Shown here one piece after another: positions 24,016-34,374 of a DNA stretch of 64,000 nucleotides. A program made the translations under genes and the position numbers. Below the pieces are notes generated by a model. The model searched no databases and was not told the origin of the DNA. It worked only from the letters and a program-made list of their open reading frames with translations. Within the stretch, counting starts at the first letter, position 1. Every line of letters starts with the position of its first letter. Source of the stretch: Stictocephala bisonia (Eukaryota > Arthropoda > Insecta > Hemiptera > Membracidae); NCBI GenBank assembly GCA_035578905.1, contig JAQJVL010000203.1:276491-340490 (forward strand). The letters run 5' to 3'.

Positions 24016-24638
24016 ATCAAAATCACGCTCTTCATTTAAACGTAAATTTCACTCTGAACCAGAATAAGTGAATTAATAGCTAGAATGTTGCACAAATATA
24101 AAATAGAAGAAATCAATTAGCTAAGTATTGCCAACAATGAGTTCTACAAGCAGATATAGCTAACTATGTAGGTAATTAGGCCTATAAGAGAATATTAACG
24201 AACGTACTTCGGACAGCAAATATTCATATTAGGAGAATAAAGAATAAAAATTATGGAAAAAAGTGTGACACAAAAGCAACTATGTATGTCAACTTGGTAA
24301 CGAAAGACGGGAAATGTTTATTACACTTTAATTGGGCCCAGATACAAATAAATTAGATATTGTATTATTTAAATGAAATCATTGTTCAGTGAAAAATAAA
24401 TTTTCCCAACATTCACTACAATAGATCTCTATATGATCAAATGATAAATGAGTAAAATTTCTGGTGGGTAAAAATGGGAGGGAGGAGAGAAAATTCTGAT
24501 ATTATCACCATTTACGAATCTTATTCATCCTAGGTTCTTAAATAACTGCATTTTCTCCACTTTTCAACATAAATTTAATGTAAATTCATATTACATTAAT
24601 GTTGCATTAAGTCAATCTCCTTCGAACACGCATCTAGT

Positions 24639-24853
24639 CGGCACTAGTGGAGCAGTGCTGTAACCCTGCTACTTGGGGACAAGTTATAATGAAGATTGTA
24701 TAAGATAGGTTCTATGCGCGGTCCTCTTAATACCGAAATGACGTCCGCTCAATGATTGCTATCGGCGAGGGCACTTCTAGAAAAAGCTAAGGTAACCGTG
24801 TTGGGTGGAAGTCAGTGTCCTGATATTGTGTAGGGGAGAAAACTGAGTATCAG
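24639..24853 (+). repeat. Dispersed repeat family W, copy 1
   Basis: Matches 39470-39686 in the same orientation: CGGCACTASTGGWGCAGTGC, CACTTGGGGACAA, TAGGTTCTAT, CGGTCCTCTT, TGTGTAGGG and ACTGAGTATCA. About 215 bp, GC-richer than its surroundings, no protein motif; size fits a SINE but no A/B boxes were identified. Confidence 0.8.
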
Positions 24854-25110
24854 ACATGTCAATTAGCTGAAAATCATACCAAAACTATGTGGTTCGGATT
24901 CTCTTAGTTTCCCTGGCTATTGGGCTGTTAAATGGCCATTTCTGAGCTTAAGTCGAACTCAGTAAACAGACTACATACCTATCCACGTTCATCGTATACT
25001 CATATAATCATTCATGTCCACCTTAAAATACGCACAAAGGTGTGTCGGTAACTCATATAAGAAAAAATAATGCCAGTGGCTTTGACAGAAAAAAAGAATA
25101 ATAAAAAGAC
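24854..25110. other. Short spacer, no feature seen
   Basis: Nothing recognised between repeat W and the 5S-derived SINE. Confidence 0.4.
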
Positions 25111-25300
25111 AGTGACCTTGACTGAAGGGTTCCGACGTCATCGCAAGATAACGGAGTCAAGCAACATGAAGCTGTCCCTTGGATGTATTACCACCGTCTG
25201 AGCGATTCTTGCACGCAGCCCGTCTGCCCTTAGTGGTGGTTCGGAAGTCACTCTTAAGCCGATGGGCTTCTTAGCCCTAACTTCACCTGGTAAAACAAGA
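25111..25300 (+). repeat. 5S rRNA-derived SINE, copy 1
   Basis: The head carries a degraded 5S rRNA internal promoter (GAGTCAAGCAACAT and CCTTGGATG), then GTGGTTCGGAAGTCACTCTT and the tail GGGCTTCTTAGCCCTAACTT+CACCTGG. The tail is shared with the tRNA-headed SINEs at 58.0 and 60.0 kb, so two different promoters feed one body. Diverged and probably inactive. Confidence 0.8.
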
Positions 25301-25974
25301 TGATCTTGTACTTGTTTTTAACTTTAATAATAGAATATAATGTTAAAATTTGAACGTTTCAGCTTATATGTATGTGTGCTAAACTTGTAAATGTTCAATC
25401 ACAAGTAAATATTTACAGTATTTAATAGTTTGTTTACTACAGGTAAATACACTTCCTGTAGTAAAAAAGTGTATAGACCACGTCTAGTACACGTCTATAC
25501 ACTTTCAGACCTCAAAACTGAAACATTCTTTGTAGTTGGAAGACAATGTACAAAGTGGCCAAAATAAAATTAAAAATATATGTTATTTTTCTCTATAAAA
25601 ATACGAACGAATATATACTATGAAAAATACAAGATATTGAACCCCCCATAAGACTATCTCAATTTTTAGTATTGTTCGTTAATTGATTACTTAAAATGAA
25701 ATTGACTACATTCAGATCAAATGAAATCAAATGGATATTTATATAGATCAAGGACCATGTCGTTTTTTTTCTTTCTGAAAATACTTTTCTTGATAGATAA
25801 ATAATCAAGACACAAGAATATGATAATTTTTTTAGAAGAAAAACCGGTAATATTCCAAAAATGAAGTAAACGGAAAAACATTAACTTGTTTCGTAAATAT
25901 AGCAATGTGGGTGTTCAAACTGAGCAGAATTTTATCTTAATTAAGAATATGGTAAGAGTTAGGATGTGTTATGT
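25301..25974. other. AT-rich spacer apart from the two hairpins
   Basis: No gene seen. A minus-strand 62-codon frame at 25717-25905 is low complexity. Confidence 0.4.
25432..25505. repeat. Two adjacent perfect hairpins
   Basis: TACTACAGG/CCTGTAGTA (9-bp stem, 11-nt loop) is followed at once by AAAGTGTATAGAC/GTCTATACACTTT (13-bp stem, 25466-25478 with 25493-25505; 14-nt loop). No flanking U-run that would make a terminator. Function unknown. Confidence 0.85.
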
Positions 25975-26225
25975 TATGCTACATCAAGTTAGGTTTTGTT
26001 AGGTTAAGTTAGCAAAAACTAATCAAATAAAATCAGTCTAACCATAAATTCTAACCTAACCAGACCTTATTAAAGAGAATGTAACTCTTTAACCAACAAA
26101 ACCAAACCTAACCTAAGTAAACATAATATAACCGACCTAACCTTTCCGAAGCAAACTTAACCTGACCTAATATAACAATAACCAACCTTAGCCTATTATA
26201 TTAAAACTAAACTTACTAAAACCGG
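25975..26225. repeat. Telomere-motif-rich tract (TTAGG then CCTAA)
   Basis: AGTTAGGTTTTGTTAGGTTA around 25987-26010 is followed by many AACCTAA/CCTAACC pieces on the opposite strand (26050-26190). The strand switch makes it an inverted arrangement of insect telomere-like pentamers. Degenerate. Confidence 0.7.
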
Positions 26226-26804
26226 CAAATTTCCGGTGCTAGCGCCTTTAGTAATAGTTTCATTGCAAAACCCTTGCAATATTCGTAAGCAAGACAAAAT
26301 TCCGCTCAACTTGAGTACCGACATTGCTATGGATACGACAAAAATATTTTTCCGTTTTCCTTATTTCCATAATTATTTCCCCGGAATTTTTGCTGAAAAA
26401 TTATCATATTCTTGTTTATTAGTACCGTAATCTATCTACTATGAACAACAATTTTTGCCAATCAAGACAAGGCTTCTGTTCTATATACTTACCATTAAAT
26501 GAATATTAAATATTTAAACTGGAATTTCAACTTAAACGAAACTAAATATGACATAAAGGTAACCACTGCAAAGGAAACTGAGCTCCAACTATGGAAACTG
26601 AACAGCAGAACAATTTCACAAATTGGGAAGCGTTGAGCGTCGGTTTCATATGAGGTCGATCGATGACATGTTAAAGTTAGTATATGCGCAAGTTATGTAA
26701 ATGCTTAGCGAGACTTGTTCATTGGTGCTTTAATGTATTTACTCATTAAAACCCTAACACTGTACTTTTAAAACTGTTCCATCATATTGGTACGGTAAGT
26801 TTGT
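26226..26804. other. No gene seen
   Basis: AT-rich; a 64-codon frame at 26236-26430 shows no motif. Confidence 0.4.
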
Positions 26805-27048
26805 TCGACATTTCCACCGCTTTACATGTTTGTAAAACTAACACAAAGTTTCGACAGTTATGAAACACGTGTCGTCTGCAGGTGCTACTTACTATCTCCT
26901 CCAACATGTAAAACTACTTTTCTTAACTACAAAAAAAATTTTTAAATGGGGAATAAGGGAGTAAGTAACACCTGAAAACGACAGGAGTTTTATACCTGTC
27001 GAAACGTTGCGTTAGTTTTACAAACATGTAAAGCGTTGGAAATCCAAC
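26805..27048. repeat. Foldback element (about 88-bp arms)
   Basis: CGCTTTACATGTTTGTAAAA on the left (26818) pairs with its reverse complement at about 27015-27034. The arms extend over TTTCGACAG and GCAGGTGYTACTTAC, left 26805-26893 and right 26961-27048, about 85% paired, with a 67-bp AT-rich loop. The right arm contains a second short hairpin (CGACAGGAG...CCTGTCG). No transposase. The CCTGTCGAAACGTT motif is reminiscent of Penelope-like elements, but this is only a resemblance. Confidence 0.85.
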
Positions 27049-28167
27049 AAATTGATAACGATGAACAATCCAACGTGAGCTAATAATTTCCAAACAACAT
27101 GGTACCACTTTGCATGCTCGTCTGAGTGGACTAAAACTAAAGAACGTAAGTTGAATGACATTCACTTGTACTGTGTATTACAAAAACAAAATTCGGAACG
27201 AGATTTTAAGACAATTGAAGAAGTGCAGACACTGTACAGGTTATTTTCTTTGTTACGAATGGAGGCAAATAAACTTTTGTCAAAAAACTGGCTCTAAACC
27301 AAATATTGAGTTTTGTTTTCACTTTTATCTCAAAGTTAATACCTTGCCAAGAACTTTGCACAGTTAATGACTACGAATGCTTTCATTATAGTAATAGTAC
27401 AGCCACAATTTTCGACACTCGGAAGTGGGCAAATATCTGTGTCAGTAATTTAGTTGGTTAGTGATCCCATTCCAGTTTTATAGTTATTGATTTCTAAAAG
27501 CTGATAAATAATAAAAATATAAATCGTAATTCGATCATAACTTCAACAAGTTATTAAAATCGAATAAGTTCAAAAATAAAATTTAAATATATATTTTGTT
27601 TTCACTGTTACAAAAACAATGGAATTTCTAAGGAATGTTTTTGGTAAATAGATAATACCTAAATGACGAGCTACAATATTCTGTGATGTACACATTGTGT
27701 ACTTGTGTGTACTTGTATATACTCTATGATTTTATTACAATACAGCTACTTAATCAAACTAGTTGTAAGGTACTATACAAATAAAAACAAAGCTTTTTAA
27801 GTATGTATATTTATAATCCATATAGAAACACAATTTAATATTTCTGGGTGAAAATAATGTTATTTTCTAGCCATTTAGCCTCAATACAATACTCTATACT
27901 ATAATTTCAATTAGTAAAATTCTACAAGTTCAACAAAATAAACTAAAAATATATTTTACATATTATCAACATAATTTTATTTTATTTACATTTTAAATAT
28001 ACACCCACCATCTTATGTAACTCTAGTACATTCGACAATCTTATCAGATCTTCTATCACATTGTCATCATTAGTTCACACTTTTCTCGAAGTGTTTAACT
28101 TTAATCGTGAAATATGTATAATGATATCGACACTATTTATTGTGTTATTGTGCTATAGGAATTCATC
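27049..28167. other. Upstream region of the AAA-ATPase-like gene
   Basis: AT-rich. No clear TATA/Inr pair could be fixed for the gene starting at 28168, though TATAATGATAT at about 28117 is a candidate TATA-like element. A short plus-strand frame at 27155-27367 has no motif. Confidence 0.35.
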
Positions 28168-29508
28168 ATGAAATGTATTATTCAGTGTTTGTTTTTAATA
28201 TTCATTGTCTGTATAAGCATTGTTCGAAGTGACGATGTTTTCACGAACAGGTTCTGTGACGTCAGATTCACTCCATACTTCATAGATAAAACACAGCTAA
28301 TTTATGAAGTGTTCAAATTTACCCATTTGTCTTTGAATGCGCCATATAAATTTGGAAAATCTTCAAACATCGGTATGTTAAATATGTTCTTATCAAACCT
28401 TCGAACAAAAGAAACCATTACAGAGTATTTTAATGGGACGGAAATATGGAAATATGAATCTTTCGTGAGCGAGAATATGGGTGAGCATCCTGTAATCCTG
28501 TTCAACTCTTCAGTGTGTGGGATTGTGTACGACGAAGACCATATGATCTGTACCTTCCAGTGGGTTATGCATAATACCTTCTTAGACCATTCGTACCTGA
28601 TGCGCAGTGAAAACATCACTAGGGAGAATAAAAAGGTCCTTGAAGAATACTTGAACTTGAAGATGAGCCAGTGCATAGAGTTCAAAGGGATCACGACAGG
28701 ACTGAGTTTCCTCGCCCAGCTGCTTTATCAACACCACGGAAAAGAGGTTATTCTATTGGTAGATGGCTTTAGTCGTGGAGTGATGGAGAGATTGCTCGAG
28801 GATGATCAAAATTTACAATACTTGAGTCCCATAGTGGTTGACTATTACAACGCTATCTATAACAACACTCTTATCGATCAGCACGTTATATCTCGCACTG
28901 TGGTGTCAAGTGAAACTTGGCTCTACGGTTTGAAAGAACCAGTTAAATCCTTATTTAAGAAAGTCGATTTCATGGATGAACCAATATTTAGTTACTTTTA
29001 CGGTTTTACTTACGATGAACTAGAGTACCTTCTGTGCAAGTTCCACATCCCCTTGGAGCAGAGGCCGCAAGTTCTCAAGTGGTACTGTGGATACTCAAGT
29101 GCCAATGGTGGCGTTAAGGTTTGCAACCCCCACTCAGTTCTTCAGTTCCTCAACTCACCATACAAGAGAATACGTGTGCATTGGTTCGGCTCACCGTCTG
29201 GTCCAGATCTCTTGCAGAGGATGGTTGATTCCAATACTTACAAGAAGCATATTCATGACTTGGTTTCAAACATCCCCATCAATGTTTCCATTCAAACTCA
29301 CGACACCAATGAACGAGTTGGTAATCTGAGGCAGAAAATTGAGAGAATGGAGCCGGAATCCCAGGGATTCGTATTTCAAGTATTGAAGGAGACGGGTTTC
29401 CTCACTTATGCTTCACACAAACACTCCGAAGTAATTTCTCTAAAGTTTCCAAACGAGGAGATTCGATCTGTTATCGACAAGTTCATCTCTCTGCTAAGCT
29501 TCATTTGA
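28168..29508 (+). CDS. Secreted AAA-ATPase-like protein, single exon, 446 aa
   Basis: Complete ATG-to-TGA frame, no intron. Residues 1-21 are a signal peptide (MKCIIQCLFLIFIVCISIVR). The body follows the AAA-ATPase-like family (bacterial proteins and hemipteran expansions): YFIDKT (37-42), a P-loop APYKFGKSSN (58-67, K64), a Walker-B-like ILLVDGFSRG (195-204, D199), YGFTYDELEYLL (278-289), WYCGY (305-309), CNPHSVLQFLNS (319-330). Family members usually have VDEYD at the Walker B; here the E is G, which would impair hydrolysis. Several N-glycosylation sequons (N89, N113, N149) suit a secretory route. Bacterial relatives are longer and end in a PD-(D/E)XK-like domain, which I cannot see here. 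The single exon and bacterial relatives fit old gene transfer followed by acquisition of a signal peptide; that is inference. Possibly a salivary or gut protein. No neighbouring gene. Confidence 0.85.
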   Translation: MKCIIQCLFLIFIVCISIVRSDDVFTNRFCDVRFTPYFIDKTQLIYEVFKFTHLSLNAPYKFGKSSNIGMLNMFLSNLRTKETITEYFNGTEIWKYESFVSENMGEHPVILFNSSVCGIVYDEDHMICTFQWVMHNTFLDHSYLMRSENITRENKKVLEEYLNLKMSQCIEFKGITTGLSFLAQLLYQHHGKEVILLVDGFSRGVMERLLEDDQNLQYLSPIVVDYYNAIYNNTLIDQHVISRTVVSSETWLYGLKEPVKSLFKKVDFMDEPIFSYFYGFTYDELEYLLCKFHIPLEQRPQVLKWYCGYSSANGGVKVCNPHSVLQFLNSPYKRIRVHWFGSPSGPDLLQRMVDSNTYKKHIHDLVSNIPINVSIQTHDTNERVGNLRQKIERMEPESQGFVFQVLKETGFLTYASHKHSEVISLKFPNEEIRSVIDKFISLLSFI

Positions 29509-29843
29509 AAACACATTTATACAATTAACATATTGAACATTCGTGGTAAAATCTAAATTGCTCTTAAATTACATTTTCTCAGTCACTTTCCAGCTTTGAA
29601 TATGCTTCAGTGAAACTTACATCTTTAGTTTTAGGCATTTCTCTTATTTTGGACATTTTAACACAAATTTAGCGTGAAATTGATATTAAATTTATTTAAA
29701 ACATGAAAAATCAAGTACATTCCTTGATTTAGCAGATATTTAGTTTTTGACATATGATCATTTGGAATAGTTTTAATGTTTTAAATAATTTACTATCTAA
29801 AATTCAAATTATGTGTATTTTGTAATTTCTAAATCATTTTTCT

Positions 29844-29854
29844 AATAAAATAAA
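29844..29854 (+). terminator. Candidate polyadenylation signal
   Basis: Overlapping AATAAAATAAAA about 340 bp after the stop codon of the AAA-ATPase-like gene, the first clear AATAAA downstream. Confidence 0.45.
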
Positions 29855-30504
29855 ATTGTCTCTAAAGATTGTAAAAACAATTACACCATACGTGAAAACC
29901 ACACAGTAATGTCAATTAAGTATGAAACAAATATAATGCTACAGCTATAACTATAAACTAATGCACTAAACTTAAAGAAGAAATTCATTAAACAACTCCT
30001 GATACTTCTCCCTCTTACACATATTAATAAATAATTATATTGTTTTTCATAATAAGTGTGCAATATTGAGTATGTTTCTTCTTATCTTCACATTAATCAC
30101 CTTATCATCTGTGTAATTGCATTAAAAGTTAAGAGTTATTTCTTCTGTTACAAATACAATAATTTAACTAAATTTAATTCTAAGTGTCTGAGATTCACAT
30201 ATGAAAATTATTTATCCTAATCACAACATTTTAAAATCTAATTTGGATTGGAACTATATCTGGTTAAATTACTTCCATATCTGGACAAGTACATGTATTC
30301 ATATCGTACTTTAATTTACCAAAATTAAACTAACCTATGTTTGATATAATTTTTTTATAACAATTCTCCATGTTTACCCTAAACTTGAAGTACCAGTTGT
30401 TTGTTAAAGTTGTACAGAAATAAATTAAAAAAAGCTTATAAACAATTTGCATGATGGTTTAACTTTAGGGACCTGCTGGCAGATCAAATATTTGACTAAA
30501 TTAG
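29855..30504. other. AT-rich spacer
   Basis: No feature seen between the gene's 3' end and the 77-bp array. Confidence 0.45.
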
Positions 30505-31517
30505 AACTATAAAAGTATCTAGCAGACGATAAAACTGTAAAACTGGCTGTACGATAAGTACTCGACTGCATTAAAACTGTTAACTATAAAAGTATCTGGC
30601 AGACGATAAAACTGTAAAACTGGCTGTACGATAAGTACTCGACTGCATTCGAACTGTAAACTATAAAAGTATCTGGCAGACGATAAAACTGTAAAACTGG
30701 CTGTACGATAAGTACTCGAGTGCATTAAAACTGTTAACTATAAAAGTATCTGGCAGACGATGAAACTGTAAAACTGGCTGTACGATAAGTACTCGAGTGC
30801 ATTAAAACTGTTAACTATAAAAGTATCTGGCAGACGATAAAACTGTAAAACTGGCTGTACGATAAGTACTCGAGTGCATTAAAACTGTTAACTATAAAAT
30901 TATCTAGCAGACGATAAAACTGTAAAACTGGCTGTACGATAAGTACTCGAGTGCATTAAAACTGTTAACTATAAAAGTATCTGGCAGACGATAAAACTGT
31001 AAAACTGGCTGTACGATAAGTACTCGAGTGCATTAAAACTGTTAACTATAAAAGTATCTGGCAGACGATAAAACTGTAAAACTGGCTGTACGATAAGTAC
31101 TCGAGTGCATTAAAACTGTTAACTATAAAATTATCTAGCAGACGATAAAACTGTAAAACTGGCTGCACGATAAGTACTCGAGTGCATTAAAACTGTTAAC
31201 TATAAAAGTATCTGGCAGACGATAAAACTGTAAAACTGGCTGTACGATTAGTACTCGAGTGCATTAAAACTGTTAACTATAAAAGTATCTGGCAGACGAT
31301 AAAACTGTAAAACTGGCTGTACGATAAGTACTCGAGTGCATTAAAACTGTTAACTATAAAATTATCTAGCAGACGATAAAACTGTAAAACTGGCTGTACG
31401 ATAAGTACTCGAGTGCATTAAAACTGTTAACTATAAAAGTATCTGGCAGACGATAAAACTGTAAAACTGGCTGCACGATAAGTACTCGACTGCATTAAAA
31501 CTGTTAACTGTAAAGTT
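30505..31517 (+). repeat. 77-bp tandem array, 13 copies, 231-bp higher order
   Basis: Units of 77 bp contain AACTATAAAAGTATCTGGCA, GACGATAAAACTGTAAAACT and GATAAGTACTCGAGTGCATT. A variant (AAAATTATCTAGCAG) recurs at 30898, 31129 and 31360, exactly 231 bp = 3 units apart. Units differ by only a few bases, so the array is young or homogenised. Confidence 0.98.
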
Positions 31518-31789
31518 TAATAAGGAATTAATCAGCCACGTCAGCTATTATAGAGACTTGGCTGTGTTGAAATTGTTGTTTCTTATTCAGAATGATTGTT
31601 TGGTACCATAGATTGTTAAAGGCTAGTTACTCAATCCATCCAAATAAGACTGTATATCTTACATGTCTTGTAGATGGATGGGGCACAACTAATGACAAAG
31701 GAAAAAAAATAAAATTATATAGTTTAATAATTTTTGTGAACAAATCTTTAACCATTTTCTGTAAATTAAGTTTCAATCATCTAGTAGCC
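31518..31789. other. Short spacer
   Basis: No feature recognised. Confidence 0.4.
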
Positions 31790-31954
31790 AGTGGCCTTGG
31801 AGGGTTCCGACGTTATCGCAAGATAACGGTGTTAAGCAACATCGAGCGTGACTGATCCTTGGATGGGCGACCGTCTGAGCGATCCCGTCCTTGCACGCAG
31901 CCCGCTTACTAAGTCACTGGTGGTGGTTCGGAGGCCGTCCCCATGTTAAGTGTT
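31790..31954 (+). repeat. 5S rRNA-derived SINE head, copy 2, fused to repeat Y
   Basis: The best-preserved 5S-like head: TGTTAAGCAACATCGAGCGT, then CCTTGGATGGGCGACCG, matching the A box and C box region of animal 5S rRNA; then GTGGTGGTTCGGAGG and ATGTTAAGTGTTAAGAGGGC. At GAGGGCT it passes directly into repeat Y instead of the usual SINE tail. Not a functional 5S gene: the first third of 5S does not align. Confidence 0.85.
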
Positions 31955-32433
31955 AAGAGGGCTCTAAAGGGAAAGAAAATATAGAAGTCATGCGACACTT
32001 GCGATGTAAGTTGGAACTACGTCCAGTTATTTTAGATGGAGGAAGTTTAATCCGCCGGATGGAGTGCAATATATTCCCTTGAATCATTTCCTGTATAGTA
32101 AGTTTTCGTAGTATTTTCAACCGGAAACCCCAATTACCCCTTCCTACCGTCTGCCGTCTCCTCAGGTGGCTACGCCCGACCTTATCTGTCCGAATGTATG
32201 TTGAGCCGAAAGGCCAACTCTTTTCAACAATTGTCAATTTTCCAGTCAGTACCGGTTTTGCTGCTGTATTTTATTTCTTAACATTTTTTTAATGTCATTT
32301 TGTTTTTTATAAAAAATGGTAATATTTGTTTAGAAAAGCAGACTTTTTACAGCGAAATCAAGTTATTCACTGATCAAATTGGGGGGTCTACTAAAATATT
32401 GAATTTCTACTTGAAACGTTTTCCAAAATCATA

Positions 32434-32643
32434 ATTTCAATTACCAATAATATTTCAATTCCCAGACATTCCACTTCATTTTTCCAAAAACAGTTCCAGT
32501 ACAATGCCATCAAACTCTACAATAGTCTTCCAACATCACTAAAGATCGAGCAGGATCACAGGGCTTTTAAGAGGGGGGTAAAAAGAATGCTTTTAGATGC
32601 AGTGGTCTACAGCGTCCGTAATTTCCTGGCTGGTAGTCACTAA
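32434..32643 (+). pseudogene. LINE reverse-transcriptase ORF, last about 68 codons
   Basis: Open frame without an internal stop to TAA at 32641. It contains IPRHSTSFFQKQFQYNAIKL then YNSLPTSLKIEQDHRAFKRG and ends in NFLAGSH. This is the C-terminal tail after the reverse-transcriptase domain in insect LINE ORF2 (RHxTxxFxxSxxYxAxKLWNxLP pattern). The clean frame suggests a fairly recent 5'-truncated insertion. Confidence 0.85.
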
Positions 32644-32798
32644 CTCTGTTGACAAAAAATTGTAATTGGTTGACAAAAATTTGTAATTGGTTTTAATTAG
32701 TATTAAAGTAATTATTTCATTTAGTTACATTGATGACTTGGCTAATGCAATCTTGTTTTGTTGATCTGGCTTAATAAATGAGTTATTGAGTTATTATT
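32436..32798 (+). mobile_element. 5'-truncated LINE insertion in repeat Y
   Basis: Ends in AATAAATGAGTTATTGAGTT+ATTATT, a short tail repeat, and is flanked by ATAAT (32431-32435 and 32799-32803). Comparison with repeat Y copy 1 shows the empty site. Includes a duplicated AAAAATTGTAATTGGTTGAC-like segment in its 3' UTR (32655-32692). Confidence 0.8.
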
Positions 32799-33107
32799 AT
32801 AATCCTTGTTCAAATCTTTTTACTCTCAAAACGGTTAAAATTTAACATAGTTAGGCATAGGCTTACCATACTTATATTCTACAATTGAAGAGTTTGATTT
32901 ACAAACATAAAGATATGCTTTACTAAAAACTAAGTAAATTACGTTACAAAGCATAGTTTTTGTAAATATTGCTTAAAGCTGTTGGATTGTGATCTAAATA
33001 TTGGTTTTATGTGGTTAAATATTTAATAAAAGGCATTAATTTTCAAATAAACTTCTATTTCGTATCTTATGTTCGGTTGAAGATTAAAACAAAATAATGT
33101 TAAATGA

Positions 33108-33825
33108 ACGCCCCAACAATTATCAACATACGCTTAAAGCATTAAAAGATACGCTTTACTGAATACTAAATAAATCACGTTAAAAAGTAATGGTAAAAAA
33201 TACCAACTGTCTATTTATTTTACGTTTTATAGTTTTGTATGGTTTATTAATTATTTTTAATGAAATAAAAAATGATTTCACATAAACTATCATAGTTTAT
33301 GGCAGTTACAACATAACACACTAATTTCCAAACACTAAAAAATAATTGAAATGTGGCCACTTTTTTATTTGTTTCTGAAGTATGCTGAATGAATTACTAC
33401 AATACGGAAAATAACACTACGGGGACAATTTGGTTTCAAATTGTCAACAAGGACATTTTGTTACAACAAAGATATTCGCGGACAGAGACGAAACCCGAAG
33501 CGAACCGTATGAATGATATCAATTATAATTAAAATAATATATTATAATCTTGCTCAATTTTCCCATTGCCATGAGAAAAGCAATTATTTTACTTCGACAA
33601 CAGTTCTTACACAATTACTTTTCAACAATTTTAGTTTTACTGATAAATATTTCACAGTATTTTAAGAGTGATAGATTTAATATGATTCAATTAGGCATAC
33701 ACAAATTACTAAATATGACGATTTTCTTAAACACCACTGTTAAAAATAACCAAAAATTAAAACAGAGAAACTGCTGCAAGCATATATCAATTTCGAACAT
33801 ATAACTTTAGACGTTTAAATCAGAT
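33108..33825. other. No gene seen
   Basis: AT-rich. An 84-codon ATG-less frame at 33550-33804 lacks motifs. Confidence 0.4.
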
Positions 33826-34015
33826 TGGGCTCACCTGCCTGACAGTAGTTTGGCCTCATAAACATGTATGTTCGGGGTAGTTTAGGCTTACTTAGTCTAC
33901 CAGTTTGACCTCAGCAATTCACACAGTACTTTGGTCTCAGTTTTTTATATGAGTAGAGTAGTTTGTCCTCACCTGTCTAAGCAGTTTGGACTCATCCATT
34001 TTGGCACCACAGTAG
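33826..34015 (+). repeat. Degenerate short tandem, about 45-bp unit
   Basis: Repeated CAGTAGTTTGGCCTCA / CAGTTTGACCTCAGC / GTAGTTTGTCCTCACCTGTC / CAGTTTGGACTCATC, about four copies, heavily diverged. Confidence 0.6.
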
Positions 34016-34374
34016 ATAAGCGCTAAACACTTATAAACCAATGAATGTATTTGTTGTTTATAGGATATAATTTTATTGCGTGGATTAAAGCTGATGTTAA
34101 AACATATTTAGAAACAAATCAATGTTATTCCTAATAAATAGTTTTGAAATGCTTGGAAAATTAATTGAAAGTAAATAATTACATTTAAATAACCAATTAC
34201 CAGAGTATTATAATATACAGATACATGAGTTAGCTGAGTAAGTCGCAATTTTATAAAGTCACTGTTATTTACAAGTATAATAATATAATAAATAATAATA
34301 TAGTAAAAAATAATATAATATAATAAATTGATCTTTTAAGATCAGTTACATACATTCAAAACGTGATCAACATG
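34016..34374. other. AT-rich spacer
   Basis: No feature seen; TAATAATATAAT-rich. Confidence 0.4.

Larger units (their letters stand above)
31955..33107 (+). repeat. Dispersed repeat family Y, copy 2, split by a LINE insertion
   Basis: Same block order as 2285-3035, beginning AGGGCTCTAAAGGGAAAG. A 363-bp LINE 3' end (32436-32798) interrupts it at a position where copy 1 is continuous (around 2745), and the two halves rejoin across an ATAAT duplication. Confidence 0.8.

Noticed and set aside
28168..29508. Bacterial contamination as the source of the AAA-ATPase-like gene
   Set aside because: Flanks are continuous insect-type repeats, a eukaryotic signal peptide and poly(A) signal are present, and codon use is not distinct.
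30505..31517. CRISPR array
   Set aside because: Units are contiguous without unique spacers; eukaryotic tandem repeat. The same applies to the arrays at 17.9, 34.4 and 63.8 kb.
31790..31900. 5S rRNA gene
   Set aside because: Only the internal promoter portion aligns; followed by SINE body, and other copies are equally truncated.
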